A stretch of DNA of 64,000 bases from Dorea_D hominis. Lineage in GTDB: Bacteria > Bacillota > Clostridia > Lachnospirales > Lachnospiraceae. Below are positions 45,492 through 53,957 of the stretch, piece after piece. The position numbers and the translations under genes are program-made. The stretch's first letter is position 1. The number at the start of each line of letters is the position of its first letter. The DNA is taken from NCBI RefSeq assembly GCF_014287705.1, contig NZ_JACOOY010000010.1, positions 39,592-103,591 of the forward strand, given 5' to 3'. The notes beneath the pieces were generated by a model. The model was not told where the DNA came from, did no database searches, and saw nothing but the letters and a program-made list of their open reading frames with translations.

Positions 45492-45659
45492 AGCTTATCC
45501 TCCTTATTCTATTCCATAAAAGCTCCCCATATTTACCTTATTTATTCTATCAAATACATAAACGAGCGTCAACTTGCACACAGCTATAAAACCGAAAACA
45601 TATCATGCCGATTTTAGCATCAAAACAGACTTTTCTCTTAATATAAAAATGCATACCTA
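45492..45659. other. Spacer between the short transcription unit and the XRE gene
   Basis: AT-rich sequence with an 8-base Shine-Dalgarno region for the XRE gene at its end. A 73-codon minus-strand frame crosses it but passes through the hairpin at 45660-45703 and has poor codon content. I see no other feature. Confidence 0.4.
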
Positions 45660-45703
45660 AATAAAGACGGATACCAATTCGTTCATTGATATCCGCCTTT
45701 ATT
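45660..45703 (-). terminator. Long hairpin, likely terminator of a short transcript
   Basis: Arms AATAAAGGCGGATATCAAT and ATTGGTATCCGTCTTTATT on the minus strand, with only two imperfect pairs and a six-base loop. The following T tract (CTTTATTTAGG) is weak. It ends the region driven by the consensus promoter at 45888-45916. Confidence 0.6.
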
Positions 45704-45724
45704 CTGATTGTTCTTCCATCTTCA

Positions 45725-45784
45725 TTACCTTCTACCTTTTGGTGGTCCGTACCTTCCTTTCTTAGTATCATTGTCCTTCCGCAT
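45725..45784 (-). CDS. Possible 19-aa basic peptide
   Basis: Very short frame whose ATG has GAGG four bases upstream and lies about 100 bases downstream of a perfect promoter. The product, MRKDNDTKKGRYGPPKGRR, is highly basic with a Gly/Pro-rich middle and no hydrophobic part. Its stop codon overlaps the ATG of a second, eight-codon frame (TAATG). It could be a real small protein, a leader peptide or chance. Confidence 0.3.
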   Translation of the reverse strand: MRKDNDTKKGRYGPPKGRR

Positions 45785-45887
45785 TACGCCTCGGACACTT
45801 TCAATTGTATAATTGAAATCGTATAACAAATGAATTATCTACAGCTCGCGTCTGTCTTATAATTTCGATTTGTTATTTTGTAATTAC

Positions 45888-45916
45888 ATTATAGCCTTGT
45901 ATTATATATTTGTCAA
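45888..45916 (-). promoter_or_regulatory. Perfect consensus sigma-A promoter
   Basis: TTGACA (45911-45916) and TATAAT (45888-45893) are spaced exactly 17 bases on the minus strand. No annotated-size gene starts within 390 bases downstream; a hairpin terminator lies about 180 bases after the predicted start. Confidence 0.85.
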
Positions 45917-45960
45917 TATATTTTTTGTATTTATTTTCATTTTCAGATTATTCTAGAGCG

Positions 45961-46413
45961 TCAGACGTTATCCAGTGTAGGATCTTCTATCTCTTCCAGC
46001 TCCACAATATCTCCCAGCGGAATTTCCATCCCGTCTTTTAATACCAGGTGATTTGTCTCAGAATCTATCCTTTTAAATATTCCTGTTGCGATTTTGTAAT
46101 CTCCGCCATCTTTTACTTTATCCGCGACAAAATACTTACACTGAATGAAAGCCTTCCCTTCTCTATGACAAATATGGCCGAATACATAATCCAGCTCTTC
46201 CCGATACTCTTCATCCTGTATAATCTTGTCCTTTGTCAACCGGTGTTCCTCCTGCAATTCTTCTTTATGACCGGTCAGGGCTGCAAATGGTGCAAACTGT
46301 GCTGCTCTTGCTTCCAGCGACATACGGGGATGCTTTCTGGATGTTGGATGTGGAAGATCTATGATATCTTTGTACTTTTTTTCTGCACTTTCAAATTTTC
46401 CATACACGCTCAT
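45961..46413 (-). CDS. YolD-like protein
   Basis: Small protein of 150 residues with the YolD signature RMSLEARAAQFAPFAALTGHKE and a beta-rich second half (GIFKRIDSETNHLVLKDGMEIPLGDIVELEEI). YolD proteins are regularly encoded beside Y-family polymerases of the UvrX type, and here the start overlaps the polymerase stop by four bases. The role in repair is not established. The SOS promoter upstream of the polymerase should drive both. Confidence 0.9.
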   Translation of the reverse strand: MSVYGKFESAEKKYKDIIDLPHPTSRKHPRMSLEARAAQFAPFAALTGHKEELQEEHRLTKDKIIQDEEYREELDYVFGHICHREGKAFIQCKYFVADKVKDGGDYKIATGIFKRIDSETNHLVLKDGMEIPLGDIVELEEIEDPTLDNV

Positions 46414-47930
46414 GCTTTGTGTCCTCCAATCTGGCTGTTTCGCTCCACTGCCGTCGCGCCTTCCTGCAGATTCATGCCTTTTAAGATTGCATTTTTCCCA
46501 TATTTTTTCTTAATATCCAGTACTGCTTTCTGCATCTTCTTTTCCCGTTCCAGTTCTTCCTGCTCCTGTTGCTTCTTCTGTGGTTCATCCGGATCATTAT
46601 CAAATAGCGAAAGCTGTTCAAAGCCGTTCTTTTCCTGCGCCGCAGATTCCGACACTACATGATTCGCAGTGATTGTAATACGTCTGACTAGAAGTTCCGG
46701 ATCTACGATCCGGTCATATAATTCCAATACCGCTTCCATAATTTTTTTCGTTGAAGATGTCCACTTTTCTAAATTTGCCGTACCATGAGCATGCTTTGGC
46801 ACTTTGCGTCCATAACGATCCGTCGCTACTTCACCTTTAAATTGACTTTTTCCTTTTTGATTCGCCAGATTCTCCCTGTCAAAACCAATCGTCAGGACAA
46901 TCTGATCTGTCACCAGCTGCTTTTCCACCAGATCCAGAACTAACTGGTCTGTCATTTCCTTTACAACAAGTTTTGCCTGTTTCCCGGAATAAGGACAATG
47001 CAATACCTGTCCGGCGCCCATACTGTTCTGCTCCGGCTGATAAGATTTCACAAAATCCATCGTACATGGCTCATAACCCCACGCATGATCAATCAATAAT
47101 TCTGCATTCACGCCAAACATCTTGTATAAAAGTTCTTCATTATAATATTCATTTTCTTTCCCAATGGAACACCTCGCAATATCTCCCATCGTGTAGAGCC
47201 CTGCAGCTTCTAATTTCTGTGCATACCCGCGGCCAACCCGCCAAAAATCCGTCAGTGGTCTGTGATCCCACAATATTTTCCGGTAAGATCTTTCATTTAA
47301 TGATGCAATTCTCACACCGTTTGCGTCCGGCTCGATATGTTTCGCCACAATGTCCATTGCCACTTTGCACAAATACAGATTCGTCCCAATCCCTGCTGTA
47401 GCCGTAATTCCGGTTTCATTTAAAATATCAAGAATTATCTTTCCTGCCAGTTTCTTCGCCGTTAATCCATACGTTTTCAAATAATGTGTCACATCCAGAA
47501 ATACTTCATCAATCGAATATACATGCATGTCTTCCGGTGCGATATATTTCAGATATATACCGTAAATCCGGCGGCTGTAATCCATATAAAGCGCCATCCT
47601 CGGAACAGCAATAATGTATTGTAATTCCAGTTCCGGATGCTGCTTTAACTCTTCCATATTATAGGAATCTCCGGTAAACTTTCTTCCCGGAGCCAGACTT
47701 TTTCGCTTCCTGTTTATTTCGCTGACTTTTTGTACTACTTCAAATAAACGTGGTCTTCCCGGAATTCCACATTTTTTTAAAGAAGGAGAGACTGCAAGAC
47801 AGATTGTTTTCTCTGTACGACTTGGATCCGCAACAACCAGATTCGTTGTCATCGGATCTAAATCACGTTCCTGACATTCCACAGATGCATAAAATGATTT
47901 TAAATCAATCGCTATATAAGTGTGTTCCAT
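46410..47930 (-). CDS. Y-family DNA polymerase (UvrX/UmuC-like)
   Basis: Translesion polymerase of 506 residues. The catalytic acidic residues lie in YIAIDLKSFYASVECQERDLDP and VYSIDEVFLDVTHYL; helix-hairpin-helix and little-finger domains follow (GIGTNLYLCKVAMDIVAKH). The YolD-linked form is plasmid- or chromosome-borne in Firmicutes. Its promoter carries a LexA box, so DNA damage should induce it. Confidence 0.93.
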   Translation of the reverse strand: MEHTYIAIDLKSFYASVECQERDLDPMTTNLVVADPSRTEKTICLAVSPSLKKCGIPGRPRLFEVVQKVSEINRKRKSLAPGRKFTGDSYNMEELKQHPELELQYIIAVPRMALYMDYSRRIYGIYLKYIAPEDMHVYSIDEVFLDVTHYLKTYGLTAKKLAGKIILDILNETGITATAGIGTNLYLCKVAMDIVAKHIEPDANGVRIASLNERSYRKILWDHRPLTDFWRVGRGYAQKLEAAGLYTMGDIARCSIGKENEYYNEELLYKMFGVNAELLIDHAWGYEPCTMDFVKSYQPEQNSMGAGQVLHCPYSGKQAKLVVKEMTDQLVLDLVEKQLVTDQIVLTIGFDRENLANQKGKSQFKGEVATDRYGRKVPKHAHGTANLEKWTSSTKKIMEAVLELYDRIVDPELLVRRITITANHVVSESAAQEKNGFEQLSLFDNDPDEPQKKQQEQEELEREKKMQKAVLDIKKKYGKNAILKGMNLQEGATAVERNSQIGGHKA

Positions 47931-47955
47931 CTCGCATTCTCCCTTTCTTAATTCA

Positions 47956-48001
47956 GAACGTATGTTCGCCTTATTATAATCTATTTTTCATATTTCGTCA
48001 A
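47956..48001 (-). promoter_or_regulatory. SOS promoter with LexA (DinR) box
   Basis: The -35 box TTGACG (47996-48001) and -10 box TATAAT (47973-47978) are separated by 17 bases. GAACATACGTTC (47956-47967) immediately after the -10 box matches the Gram-positive LexA motif GAAC-N4-GTTC, here with the flanking CGAAC. Repressor bound there would block initiation. Confidence 0.85.
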
Positions 48002-48011
48002 ATATCTGAAC

Positions 48012-48075
48012 CTACCGGATCTGCCACCGGTAGCTTCCTCGTCGCTATAATCGAACAGGCTAACTCCTGTTCGAT
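48012..48075. repeat. Two adjacent inverted repeats upstream of the SOS promoter
   Basis: CTACCGG / CCGGTAG (48012-48033) and ATCGAACAGG / CCTGTTCGAT (48050-48075) are perfect dyads with short loops. Neither has a T-run on either strand. Their role is unknown; they may be operators or remains of a repeat element. Confidence 0.55.
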
Positions 48076-48123
48076 TCGTATACCATCTCGCTTGGCAGCT
48101 CGCTGATTAGCGGTCGTCATAAC

Positions 48124-48156
48124 AAAAAGTATACTCTCCGCCGGAAAGTATACTTT
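48124..48156 (-). terminator. Terminator of the aminotransferase gene
   Basis: Arms AAAGTATACT and AGTATACTTT with an inner TCC / GGA stem, followed by a T-run on the minus strand, 36 bases after the stop codon. Confidence 0.88.
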
Positions 48157-48191
48157 CATTATCTATCATATCTTAAGGTTTCATACACCTA

Positions 48192-49355
48192 CTACTTCTT
48201 CAGTTCTCGTACCAATGCATCCACGCCGATCTTCACATTTTCCGGCGATGTAGCCAGATTCATACGGATAAATGTGCCAAATCTGCTACCACCGAACCAG
48301 TCACCAAAATCAACTGCCAGATGACATCTTTTCTGCACAACTTCTTTGACTTTTTCTGCCGGAACATATGCGCCCAGATCGATCCAGCACAAATATGTTC
48401 CCTCCAACGGCGAGACTACTACATCCGGAAGTTCTTTTTCAAATGTTTCTCTGACATATGCTTCATTTTCACAGATCTGTGCTTTCACACTTTCCAACCA
48501 GGAAGCTCCTGTCCGGTATGCCGCCTCTGCTGCGATATATCCAAACGGATTACCACTTCTGACACGGATTCCATCTACAAATGTATCCCATTTCTTCCGG
48601 AGCTTATCATCTGGAATGATCACAATGGAATTCTGCCCGCCGGCAAGGTTAAATGTCTTCGACGGCGCTGTGATTGCTACCATCATATCTGCATACTCAC
48701 CAACAGATAAAGACGGTACATGCGGATGTTCACTGAAGACCAGATCATGATGAATTTCGTCCGAAATCACATATACCTGATGCTTTCTGCAGATTTCAAA
48801 TAATGTCTTTAACTCCTCTTTTTTCCATACACGTCCTGCCGGATTATGCGGTGAACACAGAATAAATATTTTCACCTGATTCTCTACAATTTTCTTCTCA
48901 AAGTCTTCATAATCTATATGATATTTTCCGTCTTCGTTGATCAGATCTGAACAGATCAGCTTCCGGTTATTATTTTTCACTGCATGCAGGAACGGATAAT
49001 ATACCGGCGTATTGACGATTACTGCATCCCCCGGCTCTGACAGAATCTGCACAAACCAGTGAAATGCCGCAACCACACCAGGTGAAAATCGCATCCATTT
49101 CTTCTCTACCGTAAATCCGTGCTGCTCCTTTTCCCATTTTATAAATGCTTCATAATAGGACTCCGGTATTTTATAATATCCAAATACTCCCTGCTCTACA
49201 TATTCTTTCAGGGCATCCACCACCCCCTGCGGCACGCGGAAATCCATATCTGCCACCCACATTGCATGTAAGCCTTCCTCGCCAAACATGCCTGTCTGAC
49301 CATCCCATTTGTTACAGTTTGTATTTTTACGATCTACATATACAAGTTCTTCCAT
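48192..49355 (-). CDS. MalY/PatB-type aminotransferase or C-S lyase
   Basis: Fold-type I PLP enzyme of about 387 residues. The PLP Lys lies in TAPSKTFNLAGGQNSIVI, and CSPHNPAGRVWKKEEL and VISDEIHHDLVF are the cofactor-contact motifs of the MalY/PatB family (cystathionine beta-lyase activity). I prefer the ATG at 49355, which puts the family start just before DRKNTNCNKWDG; a second ATG 11 codons upstream is possible and neither has a strong binding site. A -10 box TATAAT lies at 49404-49409. Confidence 0.88.
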   Translation of the reverse strand: MEELVYVDRKNTNCNKWDGQTGMFGEEGLHAMWVADMDFRVPQGVVDALKEYVEQGVFGYYKIPESYYEAFIKWEKEQHGFTVEKKWMRFSPGVVAAFHWFVQILSEPGDAVIVNTPVYYPFLHAVKNNNRKLICSDLINEDGKYHIDYEDFEKKIVENQVKIFILCSPHNPAGRVWKKEELKTLFEICRKHQVYVISDEIHHDLVFSEHPHVPSLSVGEYADMMVAITAPSKTFNLAGGQNSIVIIPDDKLRKKWDTFVDGIRVRSGNPFGYIAAEAAYRTGASWLESVKAQICENEAYVRETFEKELPDVVVSPLEGTYLCWIDLGAYVPAEKVKEVVQKRCHLAVDFGDWFGGSRFGTFIRMNLATSPENVKIGVDALVRELKK

Positions 49356-49520
49356 ACCATATACCATCCATTTCTTTTGTACTTGCATTTACAATGCTAA
49401 CGTCATTATAACACGATTTTTTCTGTTCCCCTATCCCCCAATATATCCTATCATCTTTTTACACAAATCATGCTGCAGAGTTTCTAAAATGTGCGCTTCA
49501 TATTAATGAAAAAATTTACG

Positions 49521-49584
49521 CAAAAAGGCCCTAAAGTCTTTCTTGCATGAGTAAACTCATACAGAATTTAACCTTAGGGTCCCT
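49521..49584 (-). terminator. Terminator of the nucleoside operon
   Basis: Arms GGACCCTAAGG and CTTTAGGGCCT followed by five T on the minus strand, just after the deoB stop codon. The stem encloses the palindrome ATGAGTAAACTCAT (49547-49560), which also occurs in the hairpin at 14230-14286. Confidence 0.8.
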
Positions 49585-49591
49585 TCTATCA

Positions 49592-50752
49592 TTATCTCAG
49601 TTTATCCGCAAAGCTGCTGCCGTCACCGGTATAATCAATCTGGAACAACTCACCGATCGTAGCTGCAATATCTGCATACGTGTCCCTCGTTCCAATGTTG
49701 ATTCCCTGTTTCCATGCCTTGCTGTATCCAAGAAGCGGCACAGCCTCTCGTGTATGATCTGTTCCCCTGTATCCCGGATCACATCCGTGATCTGCAGTAA
49801 TAAAGAGCACATCATCATCCCGCATATTTGCAAGAAATGTTCCGAGTGCTTCATCAAATTCATTCAATGCATTTGTATAACCCGGAATATCTCTGCGGTG
49901 TCCATACATCATATCAAAATCAACCAGGTTGATATAGCAGAGTCCGTCGAAATCTTTTTTCTGGATTTCAAACACTTTCTCCATATTTTTTGCATTTCCA
50001 TGATTCGGTGTTGTCTCCGTCAGTCCCTGACCCGCAAAAATATCATAAATCTTTCCGACACCGATCACATCTTTTCCTGCTGCCTTTAACTGATCCAGAA
50101 TCGTCGGTTTCGGAGGCACCAGTGAAAAATCATGTCTGCGGTCTGTTCTTGTAAAGTTCGGATACTCACCAATGAACGGTCTTGCAATGACACGTGCCAC
50201 TGCATGATCTCCCATCAGGATCTTTCTTGCAATCTTACAGTATTCATATAATGTCTCAATCGGTACGACTTCCTCGTGAGCTGCAATCTGAAATACACTG
50301 TCCGCAGAAGTATACACGATCAGCGCGCCTGTCTCCATGTGCTCTTTTCCATAATCACGGATTACATCCGTTCCGGAATATGGCTTATTACAAAGCACTT
50401 TCCGTCCAGTCTGCTTCTCAAATTCTGCCAGCACCTCTTCCGGAAATCCATTCGGGTAAACCGGGAACGGTTTTGGTGAGATCACACCTGCCATCTCCCA
50501 GTGACCGATGGTTGTATCCTTCCCCTGGGAACTCTCATACAGTCTTCCATAGCAGCCTTCCGCTGCCTGATCCTGATTTCCATATCCCATATCATCAATA
50601 TGGTAAATGCCAAGTTTCTCCATATTCGGAATGTTCAATTTTCCTGAATCATAACAGGTTTTCCAGGTATTACTTCCTTCATCTCCAAACTGCGCCGCAT
50701 CCGGTGCTTTTCCGATTCCTGCGCTGTCCAGTACGATCCAAAATGCTCTCAT
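49592..50752 (-). CDS. deoB: Phosphopentomutase
   Basis: Interconverts (deoxy)ribose 1- and 5-phosphate. Alkaline-phosphatase-fold metal motifs are present: IVLDSAGIGKAPDAAQFGDEGSNT at the N terminus and FITADHGCDPGYRGTDHTREAVPLLGY near the C terminus. I chose the ATG at 50752, with AAGGGA upstream; about 386 residues is normal. It ends the operon that begins with the Crp/Fnr regulator and processes the pentose phosphate made by the nucleoside phosphorylase. Confidence 0.95.
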   Translation of the reverse strand: MRAFWIVLDSAGIGKAPDAAQFGDEGSNTWKTCYDSGKLNIPNMEKLGIYHIDDMGYGNQDQAAEGCYGRLYESSQGKDTTIGHWEMAGVISPKPFPVYPNGFPEEVLAEFEKQTGRKVLCNKPYSGTDVIRDYGKEHMETGALIVYTSADSVFQIAAHEEVVPIETLYEYCKIARKILMGDHAVARVIARPFIGEYPNFTRTDRRHDFSLVPPKPTILDQLKAAGKDVIGVGKIYDIFAGQGLTETTPNHGNAKNMEKVFEIQKKDFDGLCYINLVDFDMMYGHRRDIPGYTNALNEFDEALGTFLANMRDDDVLFITADHGCDPGYRGTDHTREAVPLLGYSKAWKQGINIGTRDTYADIAATIGELFQIDYTGDGSSFADKLR

Positions 50753-50774
50753 CCCGGTCCCTTCTTTCTTCTTA

Positions 50775-51578
50775 CTATTGATTCGCTTTTTTATAAGCGA
50801 CAAAATCTTCTGGGTTTAAAAATGCTTCTTTATATCCAAGTTCGTAACAAAGCTGCATGGTGTATGGCTGCTCCAAATATGCCTTCTCAAGAATATCCTT
50901 TTCCTTGAACACGCTTTTCACATCTCCGTCCAGCAGTGCATCTCCTTTTGCAAATACGATTGCCCGGTCAAATGTTTCCGCGACGAAATCCATATCATGC
51001 AAAATAGAAATCACAATCTTATGCTGTCTCTGTAATTCCTTCATGATAGCCTGAATTCTCTTCTTGCCCATGTAATCCTGTGCGATCGTCGGCTCATCAA
51101 AAATAACTACCTTTGTATCCATCGCAACGATCGCTGCGATCGATACCATCTTACGCTCAGAGAGTCCCAGGTCATACGGATTAATCTTCTCTGTTCCCTT
51201 TAAGCCTACCATATCCAATGCTTTTAACGCAACTTCTTTTGCTTTATCTTTACTCATGCCGATCTGCATCGGTCCGAACATTACTTCATCCAAAACTGTA
51301 TTTTTGAAAATCTGGTCATTCGGATTCTGGAAAATAAGTCCAATATCTTTTGCTAAGGTTGCAACTGTCTGTTTGGAAATATCCTGCCCGTTAAATAAAA
51401 TCTGTCCTTCTGTCGGACGCAAAAGTCCTTTTAATAATTTTACAAATGTTGTCTTTCCGGCACCGTTCTGTCCGATAATCGCAGTGGAGCGTTCATCAAT
51501 CGTCAGATTCAGTCCCTTCAGGATCTCTTCTCCTGCATTGTATGAAAAATGCAGATTTTTTATCTCGATCGTATTCAT
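50775..51578 (-). CDS. ECF transporter ATPase (EcfA', second copy)
   Basis: ATP-binding subunit of an energy-coupling-factor transporter, about 267 residues. Walker A is GQNGAGKTTFVKL, the Q-loop follows at FQNPNDQIFK, and Walker B is VVIFDEPTI. The signature reads LSERKMVSIAAI in place of the usual LSGGQ, a noticeable departure for an active half-site. I start it at 51578, with GGAGG upstream. It partners the ATPase and EcfT encoded just before it. Confidence 0.9.
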   Translation of the reverse strand: MNTIEIKNLHFSYNAGEEILKGLNLTIDERSTAIIGQNGAGKTTFVKLLKGLLRPTEGQILFNGQDISKQTVATLAKDIGLIFQNPNDQIFKNTVLDEVMFGPMQIGMSKDKAKEVALKALDMVGLKGTEKINPYDLGLSERKMVSIAAIVAMDTKVVIFDEPTIAQDYMGKKRIQAIMKELQRQHKIVISILHDMDFVAETFDRAIVFAKGDALLDGDVKSVFKEKDILEKAYLEQPYTMQLCYELGYKEAFLNPEDFVAYKKANQ

Positions 51579-51595
51579 AATGTCCTCCATTTCCA

Positions 51596-52435
51596 CTACT
51601 TACATGCCAGCAGTTTATGTGCTTCGTCCAAAGTTACCGGATAATAATCTGTTCCCGGAACACGAAGTCCCAGATCTTTGCAGATTCTTGTATAAACCGG
51701 TGCAACTACACCATGTTCAGCCAGATCTTCTCTTGCGAAGATTTCCTGTGGTGTGTCAAATGCAACCAACTTACCGCCATCTAATAACATAATTCTGTCG
51801 CTGTAAGCTGCAATTTTTTCAATCTTATGCTCTACCATGATGACTGTAATACCTTTTTCACTCAGCTTGGCAACTGCTTTAAATACTTCCTCGCTTCCCT
51901 GTGGATCGAGCTGTGAAGTTGGCTCATCCAATACAATAATTTCCGGATTCATCGCGATGATACTTGCGATCGCCATTCTCTGCATCTGTCCACCGGAAAG
52001 ATCAAACGGAGCACGGTCTCTGTATTTTGCAATATCGAGAAGTTCCAGCGCATCATCGATTCTCTTCTTCATTTCGTTTCTTGGAATACCAAAGTTTTCC
52101 AGTCCGAAAGCAATTTCTTCATATACCGTCAATTTTGAACCTGTTACCTGATTAAATGGATTCTGGAACACCATTCCAACTTTCTGGCAAAGTTCGTCTA
52201 CTTCCACATTGCGTACTTCAATATCATCAATAAAAACTTTTCCGCCGTAAGCGCCACGGTAAAAGTTTGGCACCAGTCCGATAAGGGACTGGCAAAATGT
52301 ACTTTTCCCTGATCCGTTACGTCCGATCACGCCGATAAATTCTCCCGGTTTAATATCGCAGGTGATTCCATCCAGTGCTAGTTCTTTCGTATCCGGATAT
52401 CTGTATTTTAAATTTTCAATTTTAATCTCAGCCAT
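51596..52435 (-). CDS. ECF transporter ATPase (EcfA)
   Basis: ATP-binding subunit of 279 residues with Walker A GRNGSGKSTFCQSL, Q-loop FQNPFNQV, signature LSGGQMQRMAIASIIAM and Walker B IIVLDEPTSQLD. The C-terminal tail (about 230-279) is longer than the core domain, as in other EcfA proteins. Its stop lies close to the next ATPase start. With EcfA', EcfT and the S component it makes one complete, dedicated transporter. Confidence 0.92.
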   Translation of the reverse strand: MAEIKIENLKYRYPDTKELALDGITCDIKPGEFIGVIGRNGSGKSTFCQSLIGLVPNFYRGAYGGKVFIDDIEVRNVEVDELCQKVGMVFQNPFNQVTGSKLTVYEEIAFGLENFGIPRNEMKKRIDDALELLDIAKYRDRAPFDLSGGQMQRMAIASIIAMNPEIIVLDEPTSQLDPQGSEEVFKAVAKLSEKGITVIMVEHKIEKIAAYSDRIMLLDGGKLVAFDTPQEIFAREDLAEHGVVAPVYTRICKDLGLRVPGTDYYPVTLDEAHKLLACK

Positions 52436-52462
52436 TGTCTGTCTCTGTCCTTTCTGCGTATT

Positions 52463-53239
52463 TTATGCAAACATCATCACAAGTTTCCATACTACAGATG
52501 CCACTGTGGCAATTAATAAAATCCAGTAAATCGGACGGCTTGCAGCATTTGCATGGAATACATTCAAAAATGATTTCTTTTCTTTTGAGTTAAATCCACG
52601 AACTTCCAGCGCGATCGCACGCTCTTTTGTATCAATAAAAGAACTCATGATCACAGGAGAAATCAACGGAATAAATGCCTTCATTCGGATTAATAGACTT
52701 CCCTCAGTCTCCATACCACGGCTTCTCTGCGCATCTGTGATTGTAGACATACGCTCTGTCATCTGCGGAATCAACTGGAACAGGGATACAAATACATATC
52801 CGATTCTCGGTGAAAATCCGCGGCTTACCATACTCTCAATAATATCAGAAGGTTTTGTTGTCAGAACGAGTACACAGAAAGCAAAAATAATATTTAACAC
52901 ATTAATTGCAATATCTACCGCAAATATTAAACCTTCTTTATAAAATGCAACCGGTCCAAGATCCAGTACTACAGTCTCGTTACCTGCACGGAACAATCCC
53001 TGAATAATAATTACAGTGATCAATACAAATCCAGATACTGCAAGGATTGGCAGTGTTCTGCGGATTACTTTTGACTGGGTAAGAAGTAAAATACTTAAAA
53101 CAATAAATCCGATACTGATCAGTTTACTTCCCAGCATTGCCGGAATTACAAGTGCTGCAATAATGTAAAAAGCCTTGCATCCCGGAGTCAGTCCATTTAA
53201 AAAGGACTGTTTATCTTCATACAAACTCAAACTTTTCAT
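52463..53239 (-). CDS. ecfT: ECF transporter transmembrane subunit EcfT
   Basis: Integral membrane coupling subunit of 258 residues with five or six helices. Both Ala-Arg-Gly-type coupling motifs are visible, as QRSRGMETEG and ALEVRGFNSK, in the cytoplasmic helices that contact the ATPases. It lies between the S component and the ATPases. Confidence 0.92.
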   Translation of the reverse strand: MKSLSLYEDKQSFLNGLTPGCKAFYIIAALVIPAMLGSKLISIGFIVLSILLLTQSKVIRRTLPILAVSGFVLITVIIIQGLFRAGNETVVLDLGPVAFYKEGLIFAVDIAINVLNIIFAFCVLVLTTKPSDIIESMVSRGFSPRIGYVFVSLFQLIPQMTERMSTITDAQRSRGMETEGSLLIRMKAFIPLISPVIMSSFIDTKERAIALEVRGFNSKEKKSFLNVFHANAASRPIYWILLIATVASVVWKLVMMFA

Positions 53240-53269
53240 GATTAGCCTCCATTCTCTTTTCTGTCCTGC

Positions 53270-53884
53270 CTAGTCCAGGCTCTCGATTCTGTGATTGCTC
53301 TGATACAGGGACATCAGACTCTTCGGAAGTCCTTTGAAAAGAGCTGCTACCAACAGAAGTACTACAATTTTATCCGGGATATCTACAATGATCTCATCGA
53401 TCGTAGATGCCTGCCACAGAGGGAAATGTTTGGCAACCGTTGCCGCATATGCCAGGTCTCCCCAGAGGTTACCGGTTGTTCCTCCCCAGAAAATAATATT
53501 TAAAGGGGTAGAAATCACAACTGCCGCTGCACCACCAAATATACCTGTAAGCAACGTACCCTTTAAACTCTTAAGTGCTCCGTAATATGCCATCAGCCCT
53601 ACTACGATTCCGATTCCTGCCTGCGAAAATGCATAGACAGTAGAGATCGGATCCATAGTTACACCATAAATAATATTGTTAATTGCTCCGGAAATCGCTC
53701 CGACAACCGGCCCTGCCAATGCTGCTGCAAGACAGGTTCCGATGGAATCCAGCCATAATGGCAGTTTTAACATTCCTGCAAATAATTTCCCAATATAATT
53801 GATACCTACTGCCGCCGGGATCAATACAAGTGATGCCGTATTGATTTTCAGCGACCATGGGCTGTTATTATTTTTATTTTTCAT
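53270..53884 (-). CDS. ECF transporter substrate-binding (S) component
   Basis: Membrane protein of 204 residues with about six hydrophobic helices. After a short polar start, Gly/Ala-rich helices follow (LVLIPAAVGINYIGKLFAG and GTCLAAALAGPVVGAISGAI). S components are recognised by fold and context more than by motif, so the substrate is not shown directly. The neighbours (nucleoside phosphorylase upstream, phosphopentomutase downstream) point to nucleosides. Confidence 0.82.
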   Translation of the reverse strand: MKNKNNNSPWSLKINTASLVLIPAAVGINYIGKLFAGMLKLPLWLDSIGTCLAAALAGPVVGAISGAINNIIYGVTMDPISTVYAFSQAGIGIVVGLMAYYGALKSLKGTLLTGIFGGAAAVVISTPLNIIFWGGTTGNLWGDLAYAATVAKHFPLWQASTIDEIIVDIPDKIVVLLLVAALFKGLPKSLMSLYQSNHRIESLD

Positions 53885-53957
53885 TTTTCTGCCTCCGTCC
53901 TTTGTGTCTCAGTTTTTTCATAGCTTACTTGACACTACCTTTGTATCTTTCGCTTTC

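Noticed and set aside
45550..45771. 73-codon minus-strand frame as a gene
   Set aside because: It runs through the long hairpin at 45660-45703 and has poor codon composition; the shorter 19-codon frame has the better start.
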